Translations under genes and position numbers: made by a program
From: Enterococcus columbae DSM 7374 = ATCC 51263
GTDB taxonomy: Bacteria; Bacillota; Bacilli; Lactobacillales; Enterococcaceae
Assembly (NCBI RefSeq): GCF_000406925.1
Contig: NZ_KE136348.1
Location: forward strand, 64,501-128,500
Reading direction: 5' to 3'
Length of the DNA: 64,000 bases
Shown: in pieces, positions 35,735 to 47,237 of the stretch
Layout: every line of letters starts with the position of its first letter
Position numbering within the stretch: the stretch's first letter is position 1
The notes under the pieces: generated by a model
The model's database searches: none
What the model was told of the DNA's origin: nothing
What the model saw: only the letters and a program-made list of their open reading frames with translations

Positions 35735-35870
35735 GAACACTCCTTTAATTCTTCATAATCAAATAATCAATCCTTCATTGATTATTTATTCGCACTCATC
35801 ACTCGCCTTAATTAGACTAAGAGCAATGAGTAACTAAAGATTAAGATTTTTTAATCATTTTACCATATTT
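35735..35870 (-). promoter_or_regulatory. Structured leader of asd
   Basis: On the minus strand two hairpins precede the start codon: ACTCATTGCTC pairing with GAGTGATGAGT (about 35791-35831), and AATCAAT-N6-ATTGATT (about 35765-35788) just upstream of the ribosome binding site. I recognise neither a lysine riboswitch nor a T-box. They could form an attenuator or simply be a structured 5' UTR. Confidence 0.4.
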
Positions 35871-35978
35871 CTTGTTTTTTTCTAGTAGTAATCTTGATTT
35901 TTCGCAGATTTATTTGTTGATATAATTGCAACAATTCTCATTATTTGTTATAGTTGTCAATGCAAGGAGGCGAAAGCA

Positions 35979-36440
35979 ATGGCAAAAGTTGAAAGCTTTA
36001 GTTTAGATCATAATAAGGTAAAAGCACCTTACGTACGTATGGCTGGATTGGAAACTAATGAAGGAGTCACTATTCAAAAATTTGATTTACGTTTCTTACA
36101 ACCAAATCATGATGCCCTACCAACAGCTGCATTGCACACTTTAGAGCATTTATTAGCTGTGAATTTACGTGACTATATCGATGGTGTCATCGATTTATCA
36201 CCAATGGGCTGCCGTACTGGCTTTTATTTAATCGTATGGGGCGAACATTCTACCGAAGAAATTCGTGATGCATTAAAAACGGTTTTAGAAAAACATGTGA
36301 TCGGTACAGACTTTGTCCCAGCTGTTTCAGCTAAGGAATGTGGGAATTACCGTGATCATTCATTATTCGCTGCCAAAGAATATGCCAAACAAGTATTAGA
36401 TCAAGGCATCAGTAGCGATCCATTTGAAAGAAAGCTATAA
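35979..36440 (+). CDS. luxS: S-ribosylhomocysteine lyase LuxS
   Basis: A 153-residue metalloenzyme. The metal site is [13 protein letters not shown] (His53, His57) with the later ECGNYRDHS cysteine near 123. It cleaves S-ribosylhomocysteine to homocysteine and DPD, the AI-2 precursor, in the activated methyl cycle. The ATG follows GGAGGCGAAAGCA. It is monocistronic, with a terminator downstream. Confidence 0.97.
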   Translation: MAKVESFSLDHNKVKAPYVRMAGLETNEGVTIQKFDLRFLQPNHDALPTAALHTLEHLLAVNLRDYIDGVIDLSPMGCRTGFYLIVWGEHSTEEIRDALKTVLEKHVIGTDFVPAVSAKECGNYRDHSLFAAKEYAKQVLDQGISSDPFERKL

Positions 36441-36479
36441 AATAGCCACTTTCTTGGCAATACACCTGTATGAATATCT

Positions 36480-36530
36480 GAAAAACCAGTAGTCTTTAAC
36501 TCTTATTAAAAGACTGCTGGTTTATTTTTG
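36480..36530 (+). terminator. Terminator after luxS
   Basis: AAACCAGTAGTCTTT and AAAGACTGCTGGTTT pair around a 13-nt loop; TATTTTT follows. Confidence 0.85.
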
Positions 36531-36578
36531 GCGTATTCACTTTTAAACGAGCTGTTTAACAAAATTTTTTCGCATCAA

Positions 36579-37355
36579 TTAAGAATGCGCTTGATTTTTC
36601 GCCCTTAACTGCGCTAGTTTTTCTTGTCCTTCCTTAAGCATAATTTTTTCTACCATCGTCCATTTGCCAAACAAAAGATTTTGTAATATATCAGCAGCTA
36701 ATCCCGCATTTATTTTTGAATCATACTTACAACTTCTATCTCTTTGATAAATTTGAATTCGATTAAATATTTGTTCTGTTTCCAGCTCACGTAAATGAGC
36801 AACTAGATGCTCTACAATCAAATCATGATGTTCTTTTGGGGTAGCTCTCGCCTTGGTTGGATCAAGTGCATAAAGCTCTTCATAGCGAAGCAAAGTACTT
36901 AAATAGGATAATTCTGGTTTGGTTGCAATTAAAGCTAAAGCAACCTGATAACCTTTAGCTTTTAAAAGATTTGCAGTCTTTTTTGGTACTTGAACGGTTC
37001 GTAAAGTACCTTCAATCAGTAGGTGGTACCCTTGGTTGCTTAATTCGTTTACCAACGATTCTACCATTTTTCCAGCAAAGTCCTTCGTATATTCTACACT
37101 ATCCTTACCATATTTTTCTTGTAATGCAAAATAATTAGGATGTAATGAACGATAACTATCTCCATCAATAATAATGATATTGCCTTGAAATTCTCTTTGT
37201 TTAATCCGATGAATCGTTGTCTTACCAGCACCACTTTGCCCACCTAAAATAATTGCTTGCGGCTGTTTTGAAGTTTGTTTTCCTAGAGTTAATGCGCGAA
37301 TATTTCTTTTCAACGCTCTTTGAAATTCAGCTTCACTGTATTCTTCGATTCCCAT
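36579..37355 (-). CDS. pezT: Zeta-type toxin, PezT family
   Basis: A 258-residue P-loop kinase with Walker A GGQSGAGKTT (38-47), a DGDSYRSLHP motif near 65 and an IEGTLRT motif near 116. It matches the zeta/PezT toxins, which phosphorylate UDP-N-acetylglucosamine and block cell-wall synthesis. Its start codon overlaps the pezA stop as TAATG, so the antitoxin is made first. Length is close to PezT (about 253), so it appears intact. Confidence 0.92.
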   Translation of the reverse strand: MGIEEYSEAEFQRALKRNIRALTLGKQTSKQPQAIILGGQSGAGKTTIHRIKQREFQGNIIIIDGDSYRSLHPNYFALQEKYGKDSVEYTKDFAGKMVESLVNELSNQGYHLLIEGTLRTVQVPKKTANLLKAKGYQVALALIATKPELSYLSTLLRYEELYALDPTKARATPKEHHDLIVEHLVAHLRELETEQIFNRIQIYQRDRSCKYDSKINAGLAADILQNLLFGKWTMVEKIMLKEGQEKLAQLRAKNQAHS

Positions 37356-37831
37356 TAAGCAACCCCTTGATGGCTGACCATCATTAACATTCTCTCAATA
37401 CCATCCAAATAACCATTGTATCGTTCTAGCTCACCAAAACTGTCTACTAAATAAAGCTTAGTATTAATCAAATTGGCCAAATCATCACTCATCAAAATCC
37501 AAGGATTACTAACATCATCAAAAGCAATACCTTGTGTATCTTGATAATGATAAAGGCGAGATAAAATCGCTGCCCCTCGTTCTTTAAGTACTTCTATCGT
37601 TAAAGTTAATTGATAATCTTCAATTGGCGTTAACAGTTTTTCTTCACCCACAATATCGAGATAAGAAACATTAAATTTCTGACAAATACGATCAATTAAT
37701 TCTGTTGAAATCATACTCGTTTCATTTTCATAGCGACTTAGACTATTGCGAGAAACGCCAATCATTTGAGCAAACTCTAGTTGCGTTAAATGAAGTGAAT
37801 GGCGCAGTGTCTTGATATTTTCTCCAATCAT
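37355..37831 (-). CDS. pezA: PezA-like antitoxin and repressor
   Basis: A 158-residue protein, the same length as streptococcal PezA. The N-terminal XRE helix-turn-helix (about 5-55, LTQLEFAQMIGVSRNSLSRY) represses the operon and the C-terminal helical part (about 70-158) neutralises the toxin. The ATG at 37831 follows AGGAGG; the frame extending to 37888 runs into the operator and is not used. It precedes pezT with a 1-base overlap. Confidence 0.92.
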   Translation of the reverse strand: MIGENIKTLRHSLHLTQLEFAQMIGVSRNSLSRYENETSMISTELIDRICQKFNVSYLDIVGEEKLLTPIEDYQLTLTIEVLKERGAAILSRLYHYQDTQGIAFDDVSNPWILMSDDLANLINTKLYLVDSFGELERYNGYLDGIERMLMMVSHQGVA

Positions 37832-37874
37832 GATCAAATCCTCCTGTTTAGTACTTCCATTGTACCACAAAAGC

Positions 37875-37904
37875 AAACAATGCACCAATTTTGGTGCATT
37901 GTTT
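37875..37904 (-). promoter_or_regulatory. pezAT operator and promoter
   Basis: A perfect 14-bp inverted repeat, AAACAATGCACCAA (37875-37888) and TTGGTGCATTGTTT (37891-37904), separated by two bases. A TACAAT -10 lies nearer the gene (about 37860-37865). A -35 such as TTGGTG would lie inside the palindrome, so binding by PezA should shut the promoter. Confidence 0.75.
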
Positions 37905-37917
37905 ATTTCAGCATATC

Positions 37918-39375
37918 CTACCTCAGTTTTTCTTTACTTATTTCGTAAGCAGCAAATTTTCCTACTATGCCAGCTATGGGTAAGCCACCTGGTGACATCA
38001 GCCATTGATTAGCAAACCATAAATTTTTTATTTTTGATAATTTGTTCGGTAAAACAAGCGAATTCGTACGCTCTTTAGGAATCGCTCCCATAAACGAACC
38101 ATCAACAACATTACAGTAACGATAATAAGTGAGTGGAGTCCAAATATCTAAAATCGATAGTTCATTGATCAAATGTGTATAATCGGCAAATATTAATTGT
38201 TTGATTTGATTGGCGTATGCTAATTTTAATCGTTTATAATCTTCTTTTGATAAGCTATGCCAAAACTGATAATCATCTTGATCTTGAAAAATACTCACAT
38301 AAACAATTGTTTGCTCAGAATTTTTTGCCTTTTTAATTTTGACACTTATTCTAGAAATTGATTTTGTCGCAATGCTTAATTCACGAATCGGAAAAGTAGC
38401 ATTAGTGAGAAAGTCAACTTTGCTATCCAGTTGATAGGCTACTTGAAAAGAACTAGTATGAGTAGTATTCGTTAATTTTGATAATTTATCATTTATTTTT
38501 TTAGAAAAATAAGCTGGAGACAACAACTTTTGGTAAATCTGATTAATATCATAGGCCAAGATATATTTATCCGCAGTCATTTGATAATTATCTTCAAAAG
38601 ATATAGAAGCAATATTTTCATCAACGATTGTTAAATGCTTTAACTTTTTTCTATAATGGATTTTTCCACCTAAGCTCAAATATTTATCCACTACTCGATT
38701 ACTTAACTCAAGCGATGAGCATGGAGCGATTGCAGCATTTCCCGAAATAAACGAAGCGTACGTAGATAGCAACATATAAGCTGGATAGACCGATGGAAAA
38801 TGGTCTAAGAAAGCATGTCGCAAATAGGAATTTTTAAAATGATTGGCAAAGTCCGCTATGGTCTGGTCACCGTATAGGGATTGAATCTTTTTTTGAATAG
38901 CCAATGTCGGTATTAAACATAAAAAATCAAATAGATGATAAAACTGAAATGGTTTTTTTGCTGGAATTTGTAGCTTAGTCAACAATAAAACGTTTGAAAA
39001 AAATTGAAGAATGGACTCACTATCTTCCGGAAAAAGTGTAAGCATCTCCTTTTGTGTTCTTTGCCAGTCTTTCCAAAAAGTAATTTGACCATTTTTAAAT
39101 TTCGATAAAAATAGATAATCGGCTGTTTCAAAATCATCCGCTTGCTTTATTAAACCAATTTCTAGCCACAATTGATTCAAATCAGACTTAGGTTTGGTTC
39201 CCGTAATCCAATGAATACAGTTATCAATCAATACCTCTTTTTTATACCAGCCTGTACACAAACCTCCCGCATTTTGATTTTTCTCATAAATTTCAGTTTC
39301 AAAGCCAGCTTTTTGCAAATATATCCCAGCAGTCAAGCCAGCTATGCCCCCACCAATAATTGCAACTTTAACCAT
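37918..39375 (-). CDS. FAD-dependent oxidoreductase, phytoene desaturase / retinol saturase-like
   Basis: A 485-residue protein with the N-terminal dinucleotide-binding motif IIGGGIAGLTAGIYL (6-20) and an EKNQNAGGLCTG motif (35-46). A C-terminal FAD contact lies in MSPGGLPIAGIVGKFAA near residue 465. The overall pattern is that of the NAD(P)/FAD oxidoreductases that include CrtN/CrtI desaturases. No other carotenoid gene (such as crtM) is adjacent, so another lipid-like substrate is likely. It overlaps the tetR gene by 8 bases and is therefore under its control. Confidence 0.8.
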   Translation of the reverse strand: MVKVAIIGGGIAGLTAGIYLQKAGFETEIYEKNQNAGGLCTGWYKKEVLIDNCIHWITGTKPKSDLNQLWLEIGLIKQADDFETADYLFLSKFKNGQITFWKDWQRTQKEMLTLFPEDSESILQFFSNVLLLTKLQIPAKKPFQFYHLFDFLCLIPTLAIQKKIQSLYGDQTIADFANHFKNSYLRHAFLDHFPSVYPAYMLLSTYASFISGNAAIAPCSSLELSNRVVDKYLSLGGKIHYRKKLKHLTIVDENIASISFEDNYQMTADKYILAYDINQIYQKLLSPAYFSKKINDKLSKLTNTTHTSSFQVAYQLDSKVDFLTNATFPIRELSIATKSISRISVKIKKAKNSEQTIVYVSIFQDQDDYQFWHSLSKEDYKRLKLAYANQIKQLIFADYTHLINELSILDIWTPLTYYRYCNVVDGSFMGAIPKERTNSLVLPNKLSKIKNLWFANQWLMSPGGLPIAGIVGKFAAYEISKEKLR

Positions 39376-39955
39376 TATTTTCTTCCCTTCTTAAGATAGC
39401 AAGAATCCAAGATACTTCTGGTAATTTAAAATCAGCAAAGATCACTTTTGCTTCTGCCATCCCTTGGATACAACACCAATATGTATAAGATAAGGTATGC
39501 GGATTGCCTTCCCTTATACTCCCTTCATCTTGACCAGTAACAATCCACTCACAACAATCCTCGATAATGGTTATTGCTTCAAGTAGTGCTTTAACTTTCT
39601 CAGATACATGATCATTTTTTCTAGCTTCTGACAATAGCATAAACATTTTAGCCACAACTGGATTAGTATCTAATTGTGAAAAAATATATCGTGTAATTTT
39701 CTCAAATAATTCAAGCATGTTAGTATGTGGAATCTCTAAAGAAAAATTGATAGATTGTACCCCCTTTTCTATCAGATGCTCATATAAAAATTCCTTTGAA
39801 TGAAAATATTTCATCACTAACCCCACACTAACATCCGCCTTTTGTGCAATATCTGAAATTTTTGTTGCTGAATAGCCTCTAGTGACAAATAAATCGAGTG
39901 CTGATTGCTCAATCAATTGAATTTTTCTCAGTTTTTCATTTTCTCGTTTATTCAT
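39368..39955 (-). CDS. TetR/AcrR family transcriptional regulator
   Basis: A 195-residue regulator with an N-terminal TetR helix-turn-helix (about 8-55, GYSATKISDIAQKADVSVG) and a variable C-terminal ligand domain. ATG at 39955 follows GGAGGCGAC; the frame upstream to 40006 crosses the operator. It overlaps the oxidoreductase gene, so the regulator probably controls itself and that enzyme through the two palindromes just upstream. The ligand is unknown. Confidence 0.88.
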   Translation of the reverse strand: MNKRENEKLRKIQLIEQSALDLFVTRGYSATKISDIAQKADVSVGLVMKYFHSKEFLYEHLIEKGVQSINFSLEIPHTNMLELFEKITRYIFSQLDTNPVVAKMFMLLSEARKNDHVSEKVKALLEAITIIEDCCEWIVTGQDEGSIREGNPHTLSYTYWCCIQGMAEAKVIFADFKLPEVSWILAILRREENNG

Positions 39956-39976
39956 TAGTCGCCTCCACATTTTAAA

Positions 39977-40005
39977 TGAACACATATTCATTGAACGATT
40001 ATTCA
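39977..40005 (-). promoter_or_regulatory. Paired TetR operators
   Basis: Two TGAA-N6-TTCA palindromes, at 39977-39990 and 39992-40005, are 15 bp apart, directly upstream of the tetR start. Tandem dyads at this place are typical of autoregulated TetR genes. Assignment is inference. Confidence 0.65.
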
Positions 40006-40043
40006 CTTAAAATATATACGAATCAACCATCCATTGTCAAATC

Positions 40044-40484
40044 CTATTTCCCTAAAATTTTTCGCAATAAGCTAATCAAAAAATTTTCTCTAATTTCGTA
40101 CGTTTGATAACGTGGTGCATTGAAAGCGGTACGAATTTGTCGTTTACGAAAAGGAACAGTATTAATTGGCAAACGATTGACAGGAAACCATTTAAGCTGC
40201 GTAGTTTCTGTTGTTTGATTTTGAGGACTGCCTGAGATAATCTCGCTTAAAAATAGATGCTGGCAATCTTTTCTTTTTATATCGTAATACTGTCCATAAC
40301 AACAAATAAGCTTTATTTGATACCCTGTTTCCTCATGCATTTCTCGAATAGCCGCTTGTTGTGGCGTTTCATAGTGCTCAATCTTGCCACCTGGTAAATC
40401 CCATAGTGGTAAATCACGACGTTTGACCATTAAGACTTTGCTATTTTGAATGACCACGTTAAATGAACCCTGTGTGAAAATCAT
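40044..40484 (-). CDS. Nudix hydrolase
   Basis: A 146-residue protein with an exact Nudix box GX5EX7REUXEEXGU (from GGKIEHYE through REMHEETGY, about residues 31-54). It hydrolyses a nucleoside diphosphate linked to another group; the substrate cannot be told. The ATG follows GTGGGAAG. It stands between the tetR unit and the maltodextrin operon and is probably a separate transcript. Confidence 0.9.
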   Translation of the reverse strand: MIFTQGSFNVVIQNSKVLMVKRRDLPLWDLPGGKIEHYETPQQAAIREMHEETGYQIKLICCYGQYYDIKRKDCQHLFLSEIISGSPQNQTTETTQLKWFPVNRLPINTVPFRKRQIRTAFNAPRYQTYEIRENFLISLLRKILGK

Positions 40485-40503
40485 TTTCTTCCCACTTTCT
40501 AAA

Positions 40504-40537
40504 AATAGGGATCCTTCTAATCAATAGAAAAATCCCT
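40504..40537 (-). terminator. Likely terminator of the GH13 operon
   Basis: AGGGAT and ATCCCT arms (about 40507-40537) around an AT-rich loop; TATTTTTAG follows on the minus strand. The stem is short. Confidence 0.5.
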
Positions 40538-40559
40538 AAATATACGTATTTTTTATGCC

Positions 40560-42182
40560 TCAATTCAACTGGTAAATAAATGCAGCGAAAGGTTGTAGGT
40601 GCATCCTTTTTACTAAAGGCTGAGAACTTGTATTAGTTAAAAGAACTTTAGCCTCTGATTGAACTACACGATTAGGTAAATCAACTACCACCTCTTTATC
40701 ACTTAAATTGACCAAGACCAACGCACTTTGATTGGTTGTGTTTCTAGTGTAAGCAATCACTTGTGGATGCTTTGGCAAATGTAGCTCATAATTTCCCTCT
40801 ACAAACAGCGCCGTTTTTCTTAAGGCAATGGCCTGTTTATAGAAATTTAGTAAGGAATCTGGGCGTTTTTCTTGCTCTGAAACATTGATTTCTTGATAAT
40901 TTGGATGAACCGCTAACCAAGGCTTCGTTTGGCTAAAGCCTGCTGCATGACTTGCTTCCCATTGCATAGGGGTTCGTGAATGATCTCTAGTCCAATGGCA
41001 AATTTGTTGCAAGGCTTCATCAGGGGTGATGCCTTGTTTAAGCAATTCTTGATAGTGATTATAGCTATCTTTAGCATCTAATTGGTCCACCGAGGTAAAA
41101 GGAAAATTCGTCATACCAATTTCCTGACCTTGATAAATAAATGGTGTTCCCTTCATAAACATGAAAGCAGTAGCAATGGCTTTAGCTGAATGTTCACTTT
41201 CGTTTCCTAAAATTGAATTGATTCGTGGATTATCGTGATTTTCAACGTATAAAGCATTCCAGCCATGTTGATTTAAATCTTTTTGCCAACGACTAACCAC
41301 CTTTTTCCAGCCTAAAACATTGATTCGTTCATGACCGGGCTTTCCTTCTCTAACCTGATGCTCTAGTTCAAAAATCATATCTAAATAACCATCACGATTG
41401 GTCCAATTCACGGCTTTTTTACTCGTTACGCCACTTGCTTCACCAACGGTTACGATTGGATATTCAGCAAAAATTTCTTTCAAATCTTGCATGTACGCGT
41501 CAATCCCAGCAACATTCATAAATGGCGCCCAAGGATTGTCCGTAATTTTAAAATCCCAAGGTGCTTTTTGAATATGACTAATTGCATCTAAACGAAAGCC
41601 ATCAATCCCTAAATCTAACCACCAACGAATCATTTGATAGATTTCTGCTCTTAGCTTTGGATTTTGCCAGTTTAAATCAGGCTGCTCAGGCGCAAAGATA
41701 TGAAAATAGGCTTGTTTTGATTTTTCGTCATATTGCCAAGTTGAGCCACCAAAAAAGCTTTGCCAATCATTAGGCATTCTCTCTGGTGTAGCATCTGCCC
41801 ATAGATAATAATCACGATATGGATTATCCTTCCCCTTCAACGCCTCTTGAAACCAGGGATGTTGATCACTCGTATGATTGACTACCAAGTCCATAATTAT
41901 TTTTAAATCTAAAGCATGAGCCTTGGCGAGTAATTCCTTAAAATCGGCCATCGTTCCAAAATCTGGATGAATGGCCTGATAATCAGAAATATCATACCCG
42001 TTATCCACATTTGGTGAAGCGTAAATCGGATTAAGCCAGATAAAATCTACGCCTAACGCTTTGATATAAGGCAATTTGGCGATGATGCCTTGAAGATCAC
42101 CGATTCCATCATTGTTACTATCATAAAAGCTGCGTGGATAAATTTGATACCCAACTGCTGTTTCCCACCATTTTCTCTCCAT
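40560..42182 (-). CDS. GH13 alpha-glucosidase (oligo-1,6-glucosidase / trehalose-6-phosphate hydrolase type)
   Basis: A 540-residue GH13 enzyme with the four conserved regions: DLVVNHTS (near 100), GFRLDAISH (nucleophile Asp near 196), TVGEASG (acid Glu near 245) and VENHDNPR (near 315). The start is typical of subfamily 31 ([15 protein letters not shown]). It is cytoplasmic and hydrolyses alpha-1,4 or alpha-1,6 glucosides. It is the third of three GH13 genes in tandem, one base after the stop of the previous one, so maltodextrin breakdown is the likely role; a TreA-like function cannot be excluded. Confidence 0.9.
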   Translation of the reverse strand: MERKWWETAVGYQIYPRSFYDSNNDGIGDLQGIIAKLPYIKALGVDFIWLNPIYASPNVDNGYDISDYQAIHPDFGTMADFKELLAKAHALDLKIIMDLVVNHTSDQHPWFQEALKGKDNPYRDYYLWADATPERMPNDWQSFFGGSTWQYDEKSKQAYFHIFAPEQPDLNWQNPKLRAEIYQMIRWWLDLGIDGFRLDAISHIQKAPWDFKITDNPWAPFMNVAGIDAYMQDLKEIFAEYPIVTVGEASGVTSKKAVNWTNRDGYLDMIFELEHQVREGKPGHERINVLGWKKVVSRWQKDLNQHGWNALYVENHDNPRINSILGNESEHSAKAIATAFMFMKGTPFIYQGQEIGMTNFPFTSVDQLDAKDSYNHYQELLKQGITPDEALQQICHWTRDHSRTPMQWEASHAAGFSQTKPWLAVHPNYQEINVSEQEKRPDSLLNFYKQAIALRKTALFVEGNYELHLPKHPQVIAYTRNTTNQSALVLVNLSDKEVVVDLPNRVVQSEAKVLLTNTSSQPLVKRMHLQPFAAFIYQLN

Positions 42183-42183
42183 G

Positions 42184-45584
<3,401 letters not shown>

Positions 45585-45615
45585 CAATTACTCAACTCCT
45601 TTTTTCTTTGCCCCT

Positions 45616-45667
45616 ATTATGGCATATTTTGCAAACGCAATCAAGCACTCATCAGCAATCGGTTGCA
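45616..45667 (-). promoter_or_regulatory. GH13 operon promoter with two LacI/CcpA-type operators
   Basis: The minus strand has TTGATT-N17-CATAAT (about 45617-45645). Within it lies TTGCAAACGCAA (45629-45640), and TGCAAACGCAATCA (45630-45643) matches the cre consensus TGNAANCGNNNNCA at all fixed positions. A second dyad, GCAATCGGTTGC (45656-45667), lies upstream of the -35. A MalR-type repressor, CcpA, or both could bind. Confidence 0.75.
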
Positions 45668-45811
45668 CTTTAAAAAAACATTGATTTTGAACAATTTAAA
45701 ATACCATCCAATATCCATTGATATATCAACATTTCTGCAATATAAAGCAACTTAAAACATTTTATTTTATTTTGAACTAAAGAAAAATTTTCTTTTTTCA
45801 CGAAAAAACAT

Positions 45812-45840
45812 TTGACAAAAGGCGCAAACGATTGCATAAT
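45812..45840 (+). promoter_or_regulatory. malEFG promoter with embedded operator
   Basis: A textbook promoter, TTGACA (45812-45817), 17 bases, CATAAT (45835-45840). The spacer holds the dyad GCAAACGATTGC (45824-45835), matching the operators at the divergent GH13 promoter, and it is also cre-like at 13 of 14 positions counted with the first base mismatched. Occupancy would block RNA polymerase directly. Confidence 0.82.
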
Positions 45841-45884
45841 GAACATGTAATTATTTTTCTCAAATAAAATTGGAGGTCTTGAGA

Positions 45885-47132
45885 ATGAAAACAAATTTTA
45901 AAAAATTTGCTCTAGGGGCTGTAGTTATGGGAGCAAGCACACTATTACTTGCAGGTTGTGGCAATTCAAGCAAAAATGAAAGCGCTGCAAAAGACGACTC
46001 TAGCGCTAAGGTATCTGGAAACATTAAATTATGGATTGATACTGAACAAAAGGATACCTTCACAAAAATTGTGAAAGACTTTGAAAAAGAATATCCAGAT
46101 GTCAAGGTTGATGTTAAAGTTGGTCAATCAGCCGATGCGAAAAAAGACGTTTCAAAAGATCCAGAAAAAGCGGCCGATGTCTTTATGTTACCACACGATC
46201 AAGTTGGTCAAATGGCCGAAGCTGGACTGTTATATAAAAATACCAAATATGCCGATGAAGTGAAGAAAAACAATATTCCTTCAGCCGTTGAAGGGGCTAC
46301 TTGGAAAGGCGATTTATACGCTTATCCATACGGTGTTGAAACTCAAGTTCTTTACTACAATAAATCTGTCCTTTCTGAAGAAGATGTTAAATCTTGGACT
46401 GGTATTACAACTAAAGGCAAAATGGGAACCAACTTTGCTGAAGAAGGTGCCAACTATATCTTTGCCCCATTATTTATGAGTAACGGTGATGTGTTATTCG
46501 GTAAAAGTGGCGAAGATTTAAAGGGAACTGATTTTAACAATGAAAAAGGTATTCAAGTATTAGATTGGATTGCTAAACAAAAATCAAATCCAGGCGTAGT
46601 ACAATCTAGTGCAACTGCCATTGCTAAGCTTACTTCTGGCGAAACTAGTGCCTTTCTTTCTGGTCCATGGTCTAAAAATGATGTGAAAAAAGCATTAGGC
46701 GATAATATGGGGGTAGCTGCTTACCCTACTGTTGACTTTGGTAACGGCGAAGTCCCAATGAAAGCATTCTTAGGTGTGAAATTAATCGGTGTGAACCAAC
46801 AAACGAAACATCCGTTAGCTGCTATGGCTTTAGCCAACTATATTACTGGTGAAAAAGCACAATTAACATTATTTGAAAATCACGGAATCATCCCATCAAA
46901 CAAAGCCGATCAAGAGGTGCAAGAAGTGCAAGATGATGCAGTTGCCAAAGCGGTTTTAGCTATGTCTGATGATGAACATTCAGTTGTAATGCCTAAATTA
47001 CCTGAAATGGTATCATTCTGGCCAGCAATGGATGCATTGATTAACGATACTTACAAAGGAAATATCAAAGCTGACCAATATCAAGCAAAATTAGATAAAT
47101 TTGTAGCTGATATTTCTAAAGAAAATAAATAA
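45885..47132 (+). CDS. malE: Maltose/maltodextrin ABC transporter substrate-binding lipoprotein
   Basis: A 415-residue family 1 solute-binding protein. The signal peptide ends in lipobox LAGC (Cys25), followed by a serine/lysine-rich linker. The mature protein has MalE-like segments (KLWIDTEQKDTF near 45, WKGDLYAYPYGVETQ near 145, GPWSKNDV near 268). It captures maltodextrins outside the membrane. ATG at 45885 follows GGAGG by eight bases. A strong hairpin separates it from malF. Confidence 0.93.
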   Translation: MKTNFKKFALGAVVMGASTLLLAGCGNSSKNESAAKDDSSAKVSGNIKLWIDTEQKDTFTKIVKDFEKEYPDVKVDVKVGQSADAKKDVSKDPEKAADVFMLPHDQVGQMAEAGLLYKNTKYADEVKKNNIPSAVEGATWKGDLYAYPYGVETQVLYYNKSVLSEEDVKSWTGITTKGKMGTNFAEEGANYIFAPLFMSNGDVLFGKSGEDLKGTDFNNEKGIQVLDWIAKQKSNPGVVQSSATAIAKLTSGETSAFLSGPWSKNDVKKALGDNMGVAAYPTVDFGNGEVPMKAFLGVKLIGVNQQTKHPLAAMALANYITGEKAQLTLFENHGIIPSNKADQEVQEVQDDAVAKAVLAMSDDEHSVVMPKLPEMVSFWPAMDALINDTYKGNIKADQYQAKLDKFVADISKENK

Positions 47133-47142
47133 AAAATGCGGT

Positions 47143-47175
47143 GTTATCTGTGGGAAAAAATTTCCCACAGATAAC
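47143..47175 (+). other. Strong intercistronic hairpin between malE and malF
   Basis: GTTATCTGTGGGAAA (47143-47157) and TTTCCCACAGATAAC (47161-47175) form a perfect 15-bp stem with a 3-nt loop. No T-run follows, so it is unlikely to be a full terminator. It probably protects the malE end of a processed transcript or attenuates read-through, raising MalE above MalFG. Confidence 0.8.
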
Positions 47176-47237
47176 CTTATATTATAAGGAAAATTAACAT
47201 TACTTTCCCAACTACTTTCTCTAAAGGTGTGAATATT

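Noticed and set aside
37918-39375. Carotenoid (staphyloxanthin-like) synthesis locus
   Set aside because: Only one desaturase-like gene is present and no crtM-type synthase or further crt genes adjoin it.
40560-42182. Calling the third GH13 enzyme trehalose-6-phosphate hydrolase (treC/treA)
   Set aside because: There is no trehalose PTS or TreR nearby; it sits in a maltodextrin operon, so a general alpha-glucosidase call is safer.
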